DNA of 64,000 nt from Luteimonas huabeiensis HB2 (lineage in GTDB: Bacteria; Pseudomonadota; Gammaproteobacteria; Xanthomonadales; Xanthomonadaceae): assembly GCF_000559025.1 (NCBI RefSeq), contig NZ_JAAN01000012.1, positions 62,001-126,000 of the forward strand, read 5' to 3'. Position numbers and translations under genes: made by a program. Of this stretch, positions 57,129 through 64,000 are shown in pieces. The notes under the pieces were generated by a model, which saw only the letters and a program-made list of their open reading frames with translations, searched no databases and was not told the origin of the DNA. Positions within the stretch are counted from its first letter, which is position 1; every line of letters starts with the position of its first letter.

Positions 57129-58025
57129 ATGTCGTCGCGACGCTCGTTCCTGAAACTGGCCGGCATGGCCGCGCTGTCCGCTCCCGCCGCGCCGCTGCTG
57201 GCGCAGGCGGCCGCCGCACCGCCGCCCGCGATCGCCGCGGCGACCGACCTCGCCGCGCTGGAAGCCGCCAGCGGCGGCCGTCTCGGCGTGGCGCTGCTGC
57301 GCGCCGGCGATGGGGCGCCGCGCCTTGCGCATCGCGAAGGGGAGCGCTTCCCGATGGCCAGCACCTTCAAGTTCCTGCTGGCCGCGGCGGTGCTCGCGCG
57401 CGCCGATGCCGGCGCGCTGTCGCTGGACCGGCGGCTGCCGGTGCGCGCAGCGGACCTGCTCGCCCACGCGCCGGCGACCGGGCGCCACGTCGGCCGCGAC
57501 CTGACCGTGCGCGACCTGTGCCGCGGCACGATGGTGTGGAGCGACAACCCCGCCGCGAACCTGCTGCTGCCCCTGGTCGGCGGCCCCGAGGGGCTCACCG
57601 CGTTCCTGCGCGAGCACGGCGACGCGGTCACCGAATGCGCGCGCTACGAACCGGAGGTCAACCGCTTCGCGCCGGGCGATCCCCGAGACACCAGCACGCC
57701 CGCGGCGATGGCCGCCAACCTGCAGCGCTTCGCGCTCGGCGACGCGCTGGCGCCGGCATCGCGCGCGCAGCTCGCCGACTGGCTGATCGACAACCGCACC
57801 GGCGACGGTCGCATCCGCGCCGGTGTGCCCACGGATTGGCGGGTGGGCGACAAGACCGGCGGCACGCGCGGCGTGAGCAACGACATCGCGCTGCTGTGGC
57901 CGCCCGGCGGCGGCACGCCCTGGCTGCTGGCCTGCTACCTGCAGGGATCGCCGCTGCCCGCCGAGGCCCGCGACGACGTGCTGCGCCGGGCGGCCGAACT
58001 GGCCGTCGCCGCCGCGCGCGCGTAG
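57129..58025 (+). CDS. bla: Class A beta-lactamase with Tat signal
   Basis: A 298-residue serine beta-lactamase. The N-terminus MSSRRSFLKLAGMAALSA is a twin-arginine signal, as seen in Xanthomonas and Stenotrophomonas L2 enzymes. Active-site elements are S78-TF-K81 (SxxK), S138-D-N140, E174-P-E-V-N178 (the E166 loop) and K242-T-G. It should hydrolyse penicillins and probably cephalosporins; the spectrum cannot be read from sequence alone. Three in-frame ATGs lie close together (57,117, 57,123, 57,129); the last gives the best Tat signal. Confidence 0.94.
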   Translation: MSSRRSFLKLAGMAALSAPAAPLLAQAAAAPPPAIAAATDLAALEAASGGRLGVALLRAGDGAPRLAHREGERFPMASTFKFLLAAAVLARADAGALSLDRRLPVRAADLLAHAPATGRHVGRDLTVRDLCRGTMVWSDNPAANLLLPLVGGPEGLTAFLREHGDAVTECARYEPEVNRFAPGDPRDTSTPAAMAANLQRFALGDALAPASRAQLADWLIDNRTGDGRIRAGVPTDWRVGDKTGGTRGVSNDIALLWPPGGGTPWLLACYLQGSPLPAEARDDVLRRAAELAVAAARA

Positions 58026-58057
58026 GTTCGCGCGGCGCGACGCCCGGGCCCTGCGCT

Positions 58058-58771
58058 TCAGTCGCGCAGGAAGTATTCCACCGTGGTCACCACCCGCACG
58101 GTCTTGACGTGCGGGCTGCCGCGGTCGCGATCGCTGATCGAGATCACGCCCTGGTTGGCGCTGCGGATGCCGCCGATGCGCGCGCCGGAATCCTCGGCGA
58201 ACTGCTCGGCGGCCACGCGGGCATTTGCGGTGGCCTCGGCGATCAGCTCCGGCTTGATGTCGTTGAGGCGGGTGAACTCGAACTGCGGGCCGCCGCCGTC
58301 GTCGGTGTTGAGCATCACCCCCTGGGCGACGATCTCGCCGCTGCGGCGCAGCGCCGCCATCGCCTCGGCCACCCGGCCGGTGCGCAGGGTGACGGTGTTG
58401 GAGTAGCGGTAGCGCTCCGGTGGGCGGCTGTCGCCGTAGGAGTAGGCCCAGCGGTCCTCGAGGCGCGGCGGCGACACCACCACCTCGTCGTCGCCGAAGC
58501 CGGCGCCGGAAAGAAACCGGCGGATGGTGGTGGTGTTGGCGTCCAGGCCGGCCTGGACCACGGCGAGGTCGTCGCCGCCCACGGTCTGCGACAGCGGCCA
58601 GACCACCAGGTCCGCATCGACGATGCGCTCGGCCGAGCCCTTGACGGTGACGTAGCGGTCGGCGGTGCGCAGCTTGGCCAGCCCCTGCGCGGTCGTCCAG
58701 CCGGCGCCGATCAGGCCCAGCGCGACCAGGAAGGCGGCGGCGACGGTGCGGAAGTTGGGGGGCTGGCGCAT
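58058..58771 (-). CDS. SIMPL-domain (DUF541) protein
   Basis: A 237-residue protein with an N-terminal signal anchor (about 8-28), then the SIMPL fold: TVKGSAERIVDADLVVWPL, NTVTLRTGRV and ANARVAAEQFAEDSGARIGGI. Such proteins are periplasmic or membrane-anchored with roles in stress tolerance that are poorly defined. Start ATG at 58,771. It is convergent with bla (32 nt apart) and divergent from the FmdB gene. Confidence 0.9.
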   Translation of the reverse strand: MRQPPNFRTVAAAFLVALGLIGAGWTTAQGLAKLRTADRYVTVKGSAERIVDADLVVWPLSQTVGGDDLAVVQAGLDANTTTIRRFLSGAGFGDDEVVVSPPRLEDRWAYSYGDSRPPERYRYSNTVTLRTGRVAEAMAALRRSGEIVAQGVMLNTDDGGGPQFEFTRLNDIKPELIAEATANARVAAEQFAEDSGARIGGIRSANQGVISISDRDRGSPHVKTVRVVTTVEYFLRD

Positions 58772-58942
58772 GCGGAACTCCTGTCGACGGTGCGGCGAGT
58801 CTAGGCCGCGCCCCGTTAACGGCGGCTGCGATCGCGCCCGCCGCCGTCGCCGCCGCCGTGGCCCGCCGCCCGCGGCGTGGGACTTGAAAGCCGGGCGCCG
58901 GCCCCCAGAATGCCGGCTCCTTCGTCGTCCAGCGATCCAGCC

Positions 58943-59254
58943 ATGCCGATCTACGCCTTCCGTTGCGCCGAATGCGGCCATGCCTTCGACCGTCTGCAAA
59001 AGCTCTCCGACCCCGATCCCGCGGCCTGTCCCGCCTGCGGCGCCGCCGCCGTGCAGCGCCAGGTGACCGCGCCGGCGTTCCGCCTGGCCGGCGGCGGCTG
59101 GTACGAGACCGACTTCAAGAAGGAGGGCGACAAGAAGCGCAACCTCGCCGACGGCGGCGATGCCGCGAAGCCGGAGCCCAAGGCCGAGGCCAAGCCCGCC
59201 GCCGAGGCGAAGCCGGCCAAGGCCGAGGCCGCGCCGGCCAGCCCGGCGGCCTGA
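58943..59254 (+). CDS. FmdB-family zinc-ribbon protein
   Basis: A 103-residue protein beginning MPIYAFRCAECGHAFD, with C8-x2-C11 and C29-x2-C32 forming the zinc ribbon, a YETDFKK segment, and an Ala/Lys/Glu/Pro-rich disordered tail. The family name comes from a putative regulator of formamidase genes; the true role is unknown. Its position just before aspS is conserved in many proteobacteria. Confidence 0.92.
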   Translation: MPIYAFRCAECGHAFDRLQKLSDPDPAACPACGAAAVQRQVTAPAFRLAGGGWYETDFKKEGDKKRNLADGGDAAKPEPKAEAKPAAEAKPAKAEAAPASPAA

Positions 59255-59368
59255 CCGCCGGAACGCTCCGGGAGCGCCCGCCGCGGCTGCATTTGCCGGC
59301 GTGCGGGCGCGCCCGCAAAATAGCCGGTTCCCCGGCGGCGCGTCGGGTCGATCCCTCCCGGAGCTTCC

Positions 59369-61117
59369 ATGCGTACCCACTACTGCGGCCTGATCGACGA
59401 GGCCCTGATCGGCGAGACCGTGACCCTGTGCGGCTGGGTCAACACCAACCGTGTGCAGAGCCACGTGGTGTTCACCGACCTGCGCGACCACGAGGGCGTG
59501 GCGCAGGTGGTGGTCGATTCCGACATGGGCGCGTTGTTCCAGGTCGCCAGCGCGCTCAGCGTGGAGAGCTGCGTGCGGGTGACCGGGACCGTGCGCGCGC
59601 GCCAGTCCGTCAACGACAAGATCCGCACCGGCCGGGTGGAAGTGCTGGCCGCGGAGATCGAGGTGCTGAACAAGGCCGAGCCGCTGCCCTTCCACGCCCA
59701 CGAGAACCCGGGCGAGGAGACGCGGCTCAAGTACCGCTACCTCGACCTGCGCCGTCCCGAGATGCAGCGCATGCAGCGCACCCGCATCCGCCTGGTGCAG
59801 GCGCTGCGGCGCTGGCTGGACGCGCGCGGCTTCCAGGACATCGAGACCCCGATCCTGACCAAGGCCACGCCCGAGGGCGCGCGCGATTTCCTGGTGCCGG
59901 CGCGCATGCATCCCGGCGAGTTCTACGCGCTGCCGCAGAGCCCGCAGCTGTTCAAGCAGATCCTGATGGTGGCCGGCTTCGACCGCTACTACCAGATCGC
60001 GCGCTGCTTCCGCGACGAGGCCCTGCGCGCCGACCGCCAGCTGGAGTTCACCCAGCTCGACATGGAGTTCGCCTGGGTCCGCGAGCGCGACGTGCAGGAC
60101 GCGGTGGAGGGCATGATCCGCGCGGTGTTCAAGGAGGTCGTGGACGTCGATCTGGCCGAGCCGTTCCCGCGCATGACCTGGGCCGAGGCGATGCGCCGCT
60201 ACGGCTCCGACAAGCCCGACCTGCGCATCGACCTGGAACTGGTGGACGTGGCCGAGCAGGTCGCCGACAGCGGCTTCTCGGTGTTCGCCGCCGCCGCCGC
60301 CGACGCGGACGGCCGCGTGTGCGCGCTGCGCATCCCCGGCGGCGCGTCGCTGAGCCGCAAGCAGATCGACGAGTACGCCGCCCATGCCGCCAAGTTCGGC
60401 GCCAAGGGGCTGGCCTACGTCAAGATCTCCGAGGCCGGCGAGGTCGCCTCGCCGATCCAGAAGTTCTTCGACGAGGCGCGGTTCGCCGCGCTGCTGCGGC
60501 ACGTCGGCGCCGGCAACGGCGACCTGGTGTTCTTCGGCGCCGGCAAGTACGCCACCGTCAGCGACTTCATGGGCGCGGTGCGGCTCAAGGCCGGCCGCGA
60601 TTTCGGCCGCGTCGCCGAGGGCTGGAAGCCGCTGTGGGTCACCGACTTCCCGATGTTCGAGTGGGACGAGGAGGCGCAGCGCTACGTCGCCCTGCACCAT
60701 CCGTTCACCGCGCCGGCGGTGGACGACATCGACGACCTGCGCGCCAACGCCCGCAGCGCGGTCTCGCGCGGCTACGACATGGTGCTCAACGGCAACGAGA
60801 TCGGCGGCGGCTCGATCCGCATCCACCGCCCGGAGATGCAGAGCGCGGTGTTCGAGCTGCTGGGCATCGGCGCCGAGGAGGCCGAGGCCAAGTTCGGCTT
60901 CCTGCTCGACGCGCTGAAGTACGGCGCGCCGCCGCACGGCGGCATCGCCTTCGGCATCGACCGCATCGCCGCGCTGATGGCCGGCACCGACTCGATCCGC
61001 GACGTCATCGCCTTCCCCAAGACCACCAGCGCCCAGTGCCTGATGACCGGGGCGCCGTCGCCGATCGCCGACGCGCAACTGGCCGAGGTGCACGTGGCGG
61101 TGCGGGCCCGGGACTGA
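59369..61117 (+). CDS. aspS: Aspartyl-tRNA synthetase
   Basis: A 582-residue class IIb synthetase of bacterial length. N-terminal anticodon-binding OB fold ([21 protein letters not shown]), motif 1 region ([24 protein letters not shown]), motif 2 ([18 protein letters not shown]), the bacterial GAD insertion, and motif 3 ([14 protein letters not shown]). ATG at 59,369. It is followed 7 nt later by a GNAT gene. Confidence 0.97.
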   Translation: MRTHYCGLIDEALIGETVTLCGWVNTNRVQSHVVFTDLRDHEGVAQVVVDSDMGALFQVASALSVESCVRVTGTVRARQSVNDKIRTGRVEVLAAEIEVLNKAEPLPFHAHENPGEETRLKYRYLDLRRPEMQRMQRTRIRLVQALRRWLDARGFQDIETPILTKATPEGARDFLVPARMHPGEFYALPQSPQLFKQILMVAGFDRYYQIARCFRDEALRADRQLEFTQLDMEFAWVRERDVQDAVEGMIRAVFKEVVDVDLAEPFPRMTWAEAMRRYGSDKPDLRIDLELVDVAEQVADSGFSVFAAAAADADGRVCALRIPGGASLSRKQIDEYAAHAAKFGAKGLAYVKISEAGEVASPIQKFFDEARFAALLRHVGAGNGDLVFFGAGKYATVSDFMGAVRLKAGRDFGRVAEGWKPLWVTDFPMFEWDEEAQRYVALHHPFTAPAVDDIDDLRANARSAVSRGYDMVLNGNEIGGGSIRIHRPEMQSAVFELLGIGAEEAEAKFGFLLDALKYGAPPHGGIAFGIDRIAALMAGTDSIRDVIAFPKTTSAQCLMTGAPSPIADAQLAEVHVAVRARD

Positions 61118-61124
61118 GGCCGGC

Positions 61125-61649
61125 ATGGCGCTCGCCCTGCGCCGGGCCACCGTCGAGGATGCCGCGCGCGTGGCCGACCTGGCCGCGCGCACCTTCACCG
61201 AGACCTTCGGCCACCTGTATCCGCGCGAGGATCTGGATGCCTTCCTGGCCCAGGCCTACGCGGTGGAGCGCCAGCGCACCATCCTCGCCCATCCCGACTA
61301 TGCGGTGTGGTTGCTGGACGCCGACGGCGAGGCGGTCGGTCATGTCGCGGCCGGGCCGTGCGGGCTGCCGCATGCCGACGTCGGCGGCGACGACGGCGAG
61401 ATCAAGCGCCTCTACCTGCTGCGCGGCTGGCAGGGGGCCGGCCACGGCGCCCGGATGATGGCCACCGCCATGGACTGGCTGCTGCGCGGCGGCCCGCGCA
61501 CGCTGTGGGTGGGGGTGTGGTCGGAGAATCTCGGGGCCCAGCGCTTCTATGCCCGCCACGGCTTCGGGAAGGTCGGCGAGTACCTGTTCCCGGTCGGCGA
61601 GACCCGCGATCTGGAGTTCATCCTGCGTCGGCCGGCCGTACAGGCCTGA
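61125..61649 (+). CDS. GNAT-family N-acetyltransferase
   Basis: A 174-residue GNAT-fold protein. The acetyl-CoA loop is in LRGWQGAGHGARMMATAMDW, preceded by GEIKRLYL (strand 4), and NLGAQRFYARHGFGKVGEY is the usual C-terminal block. Its substrate is unknown. It is coupled to aspS by a 7-nt gap. Confidence 0.9.
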   Translation: MALALRRATVEDAARVADLAARTFTETFGHLYPREDLDAFLAQAYAVERQRTILAHPDYAVWLLDADGEAVGHVAAGPCGLPHADVGGDDGEIKRLYLLRGWQGAGHGARMMATAMDWLLRGGPRTLWVGVWSENLGAQRFYARHGFGKVGEYLFPVGETRDLEFILRRPAVQA

Positions 61650-61750
61650 CGGGCGAGGGCCGGCCATGGTGTGGGCCGCCAGGCCACGCCATGCGCCACG
61701 CCGATGCGCCTGGGCGTCGCCGGCAGGCCCGTGGTTGGCGAAGACGCGAA

Positions 61751-61781
61751 AAAAAGACCCGCACCGTCGCCGGTGCGGGTC
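61751..61781 (-). terminator. Intrinsic terminator of the alpha/beta hydrolase gene
   Basis: Perfect 10-bp stem GACCCGCACC/GGTGCGGGTC (61,756-61,765 and 61,772-61,781). On the minus strand it is followed by seven T. It serves the gene ending at 61,813; GNAT transcripts from the other side lack a T-run there. Confidence 0.9.
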
Positions 61782-61812
61782 TGCTGCGCGCACGTTCGCG
61801 CAGTGGGGTGTG

Positions 61813-62763
61813 TCATTCCTGCAGGAAGGCCAGCAGGTCCTGGTTGAGCCGATCCTTGTGGGTGTCGGTGATCCCGTGCGGGGCGCCGGGGTAGACGATC
61901 AGGCGGGCGCCGTCGATCAGCGCCGCCGAGGCGCGGCCGGACAGGTCGATCGGCACGATCTGGTCGTCGTCGCCGTGGGTGACCAGGGTGGGCACGTCGA
62001 ACTTGGCGAGGTCGTCGCGGAAGTCGGTGGCCGAGAACGCGGCGATCGAGTCGTAGGCGTTCTTGTGGCCGGCCTGCATGCCCTGCGCCCAGAACGCCTG
62101 GATCAGGCTGTCGTCGGGCGTGGCGCCCGGGCGGTTGAAGCCGTAGAACGGGCCCGAGGCGATGTCCAGGTACAGCCGCGAGCGATTGGCCCGCGAGCCG
62201 TCGCGCAGGCCGTCGAAGACCGCCTGCGGCAGGCCGCCGGGGTTGTCGTCGGTGCGCAGCATCAGCGGCGGCACCGACGCCACCAGCACCGCCTTGCTCA
62301 CCCGCGCGCTGCCGTGGCGGCCGATGTAGCGGGCCACCTCGCCGCCGCCGGTGGAAAAGCCGACCAGGGTGACGTCGTGCAGGTCCAGCGCCTGGATCAC
62401 CGCGGCCAGATCGTCGGCGTAGTGGTCCATGTCGTTGCCGTGCCAGGGCTGGCTGGAGCGGCCGTGGCCGCGGCGGTCGTGGGCCACCACGCGGTAGCCG
62501 CGCTCGGCCAGGAACAGCATCTGCGATTCCCAGCTGTCGGCGTTGAGCGGCCAGCCGTGGCTCAACACCACCACCGGGCCGTCCTTCGGGCCCCAGTCCT
62601 TGTAGTAGAGGCGTACGCCGTCGTGGGTGTCGATGGTGTTGGCGCTGTGCGCCAGGGCGAGGGGCGTGGTGGGGGCCGGCTGGGCCTGGGCGGCCTGGGC
62701 GGCGAGGCCGAGGGTGGCGGCGAGCAGCGGGGCGAGGACGGCGGTGCGGGGCAAGCTGTTCAT
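61813..62763 (-). CDS. Exported alpha/beta hydrolase (non-haem chloroperoxidase/esterase type)
   Basis: A 316-residue protein with a signal peptide (LAAQAAQAQ). The alpha/beta hydrolase core has the oxyanion [20 protein letters not shown], the nucleophile elbow GFSTGGGE, the acid in [11 protein letters not shown] and the histidine in [10 protein letters not shown], a complete triad. The family includes cofactor-free haloperoxidases and esterases; the signal peptide makes a periplasmic esterase-like role more likely. It is divergent from an AraC regulator over 118 nt. Confidence 0.9.
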   Translation of the reverse strand: MNSLPRTAVLAPLLAATLGLAAQAAQAQPAPTTPLALAHSANTIDTHDGVRLYYKDWGPKDGPVVVLSHGWPLNADSWESQMLFLAERGYRVVAHDRRGHGRSSQPWHGNDMDHYADDLAAVIQALDLHDVTLVGFSTGGGEVARYIGRHGSARVSKAVLVASVPPLMLRTDDNPGGLPQAVFDGLRDGSRANRSRLYLDIASGPFYGFNRPGATPDDSLIQAFWAQGMQAGHKNAYDSIAAFSATDFRDDLAKFDVPTLVTHGDDDQIVPIDLSGRASAALIDGARLIVYPGAPHGITDTHKDRLNQDLLAFLQE

Positions 62764-62881
62764 GGCGGACTCCTTGGGGGCGATCGTCGGGCGACGGCTT
62801 GCCGCCCGGTGGAGACAGGTTGCGCCGGTCTTCGAGACGAAGGGTGATATAACGTCCGAAAAACTTGACCAGGAGTTCGTG

Positions 62882-63718
62882 GTGACCGACCGCCTCGCCG
62901 CCCTGCTCGATCGCTATGCCGTGGCCGCGGAGGTTTTCCATGCCGGCGCGCTGTGCGGCATCAACACCGTGCAGGCCGATGCAGGACTCGGGCAACTGCA
63001 CCTGGTGCGTCGCGGCGCGGTGGAGGTGATCCACGCGGGGCCGCCGCTGCGCATCGACGCGCCCAGCCTGCTGCTCTATCCGCGGCCGATGGCCCACCGC
63101 TTCGTGACCGATGCCGTGCGCGGCGCCGACATGGCCTGCGCCAACCTGCGCTTCGAGGACGGGGACGCCAACCCCGTCGCCGCGGGGCTGCCGGCGTTCG
63201 TGTGCATGCGCCTGGACGAGGTGGCGGGCCTGTCCGATGTCCTGGGCGTGCTGTTCGACGAGGCCTTCGCCCGCCGCTGCGGCCGTGCCGCGCTGCTGAA
63301 CCGGCTGTTCGAGGTGGCGATGATCCAGATCCTGCGCGAGCTGATGGAGCGGGGCGCGGTGCAGGTCGGGCTGCTTGGCGGGCTGGCGCATCCGCGCCTG
63401 CGGCACGCGCTGGTGGCCATGCACGAGGCGCCCGCGCGCCCGTGGACCCTGGAGGCGCTGGCCGAGACCGCGGGCATGTCGCGCAGCAGCTTCGCCGCCG
63501 GGTTCCGCGCCGCGGTCGGGGTCACCCCGGGGCAGTACCTGCAGGGGTGGCGGGTCGGCCTGGCCCGGCAGGCCCTGCGGCGCGGGCAGCCGCTGAAGGT
63601 GGTCGCCACGGCGGTGGGTTACGGCAGCGAGGCGGCGCTGTCGCGTGCGTTCAAGGCCAGCAGCGGGCTGTCGCCGCGCGAATGGAAGCGCCGGCACCCT
63701 GGCGGGGCGGCGGCATGA
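62882..63718 (+). CDS. AraC-family regulator
   Basis: A 278-residue regulator with an N-terminal cupin-like sensor domain (AraC-binding-like cupin with [13 protein letters not shown] and LLLYPRP) and the C-terminal double HTH ([29 protein letters not shown], given here by its ends, then [28 protein letters not shown]). The start is GTG at 62,882 with AGGAG 6 nt upstream; the adjacent GTG at 62,879 is too close to that site. Probable targets are the divergent hydrolase and the coupled hydrolase that follows. Confidence 0.88.
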   Translation: MTDRLAALLDRYAVAAEVFHAGALCGINTVQADAGLGQLHLVRRGAVEVIHAGPPLRIDAPSLLLYPRPMAHRFVTDAVRGADMACANLRFEDGDANPVAAGLPAFVCMRLDEVAGLSDVLGVLFDEAFARRCGRAALLNRLFEVAMIQILRELMERGAVQVGLLGGLAHPRLRHALVAMHEAPARPWTLEALAETAGMSRSSFAAGFRAAVGVTPGQYLQGWRVGLARQALRRGQPLKVVATAVGYGSEAALSRAFKASSGLSPREWKRRHPGGAAA

Positions 63719-64000
63719 CCGCGGAGGCCGAGGCCGTGCGCCGGGTGCTGCTGGTCCACGGGATCTGGAACGCGAAGTCCTGGTTGGCGCCACTGGCCTG
63801 GCGCCTGCGCGCGCATGGCTTCGAGGTGCGGACGTTCGGCTACCCGAGCGTGACCGGCGGCCCGGAGCCTGCGATCGAGGCGCTGGTGGCGCGCCTGCGC
63901 GGCGCGCCGCCGACCCATCTGGTCGGGCACAGCCTGGGCGGCCTGATCGGCCTGGAGGCGCTGCGTCGGGCGCCGGACCTGCCGGTGCCGCGCATGGTCT
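63715..64000 (+). CDS. Alpha/beta hydrolase, lipase-like (3' end outside window)
   Basis: The first 95 residues of a protein that runs off the right edge. It has an oxyanion strand VLLVHGIWN and the nucleophile elbow LVGHSLGGLIGLEAL, typical of small esterase/lipase-like hydrolases. There is no signal peptide. It starts inside the stop codon of the AraC gene (ATGA overlap), so it is coupled to it. Catalytic acid and histidine are not visible. Confidence 0.8.
   Translation, partial: MTAEAEAVRRVLLVHGIWNAKSWLAPLAWRLRAHGFEVRTFGYPSVTGGPEPAIEALVARLRGAPPTHLVGHSLGGLIGLEALRRAPDLPVPRMV

Overview
The window is high-GC gammaproteobacterial chromosome, most likely Xanthomonadaceae (Luteimonas / Lysobacter / Pseudoxanthomonas-like). 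The evidence is the bamD | rluD-pgeF ... clpB gene order, the otsB-GH15-otsA trehalose operon, many TonB-dependent receptors, heptad GGGANCC-type repeats, and strong G/C third-position bias. The genus is an inference.

Region 1 (1 to about 13,970) is one end of an integrative element resembling Tn4371-family ICEs. Read from the integrase inward it holds a tyrosine recombinase, an overlapping DUF1016 nuclease gene, an arsenic/chromate cargo operon (arsR-arsC-acr3-arsC-arsH-chrA), RadC, a small Cys-motif protein, a DUF932 protein and a ParB gene split by a frameshift. At the window's left edge is a defence cargo: the C-terminal PIWI half of a long prokaryotic Argonaute whose catalytic acids are missing, translationally coupled to a PD-(D/E)XK nuclease. 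This matches the arrangement of long-B pAgo/nuclease (bAgaN-type) abortive-infection systems. Two families of repeated, hairpin-rich non-coding blocks lie in the minus-strand leaders of the element's genes and are candidates for the radC RNA motif. The ars/chr cargo is flanked by 22-bp near-identical direct repeats.

Region 2 (14.4-18.1 kb) is conserved core: a VKOR/thioredoxin-like protein, then bamD divergent from rluD-pgeF. In many gammaproteobacteria clpB follows pgeF, but here about 19.6 kb intervenes. That interval carries the trehalose operon (otsB-GH15-otsA), a FecI/FecR pair below a Fur-box-like site, a di-haem peroxidase, a TonB receptor, a DUF3574 lipoprotein, an NCS2-type permease, an STN-domain TonB receptor whose last 38 codons are cut off by an in-frame TAA, glyoxalase I and a DUF4166 protein. 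The peroxidase and the STN receptor share an upstream motif that looks like an ECF-sigma promoter, so they may form the FecI/FecR regulon.

Region 3 (about 34.9-37.5 kb) is a visibly AT-richer three-gene island: a radical SAM enzyme, overlapping by 4 nt a twin-arginine-leader protein with a leader-peptide-like helix (DPGGYL motif) and a glycine/alanine-rich hydrophobic hairpin, then a small membrane-anchored protein. I do not recognise this combination, and it is my best candidate for an undescribed maturation, export or toxin-like system. clpB follows with a good heat-shock (RpoH) promoter, and a second AT-richer gene (a secreted zinc amidase) lies on its other side.

Region 4 (42-64 kb) is ordinary chromosomal content: an MFS transporter, a TIGR01777 epimerase, a sirtuin, a YbaL-like antiporter, a second TonB receptor, a YheS-type ABCF protein carrying an in-frame heptad-repeat insertion, an ECF-sigma/Ser-Thr kinase/lipoprotein operon, a LysR regulator divergent from a Tat-exported class A beta-lactamase, a SIMPL protein, FmdB-aspS-GNAT, and an alpha/beta hydrolase divergent from an AraC regulator that is coupled to another hydrolase running off the right edge. 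No tRNA, rRNA or CRISPR array was recognised.
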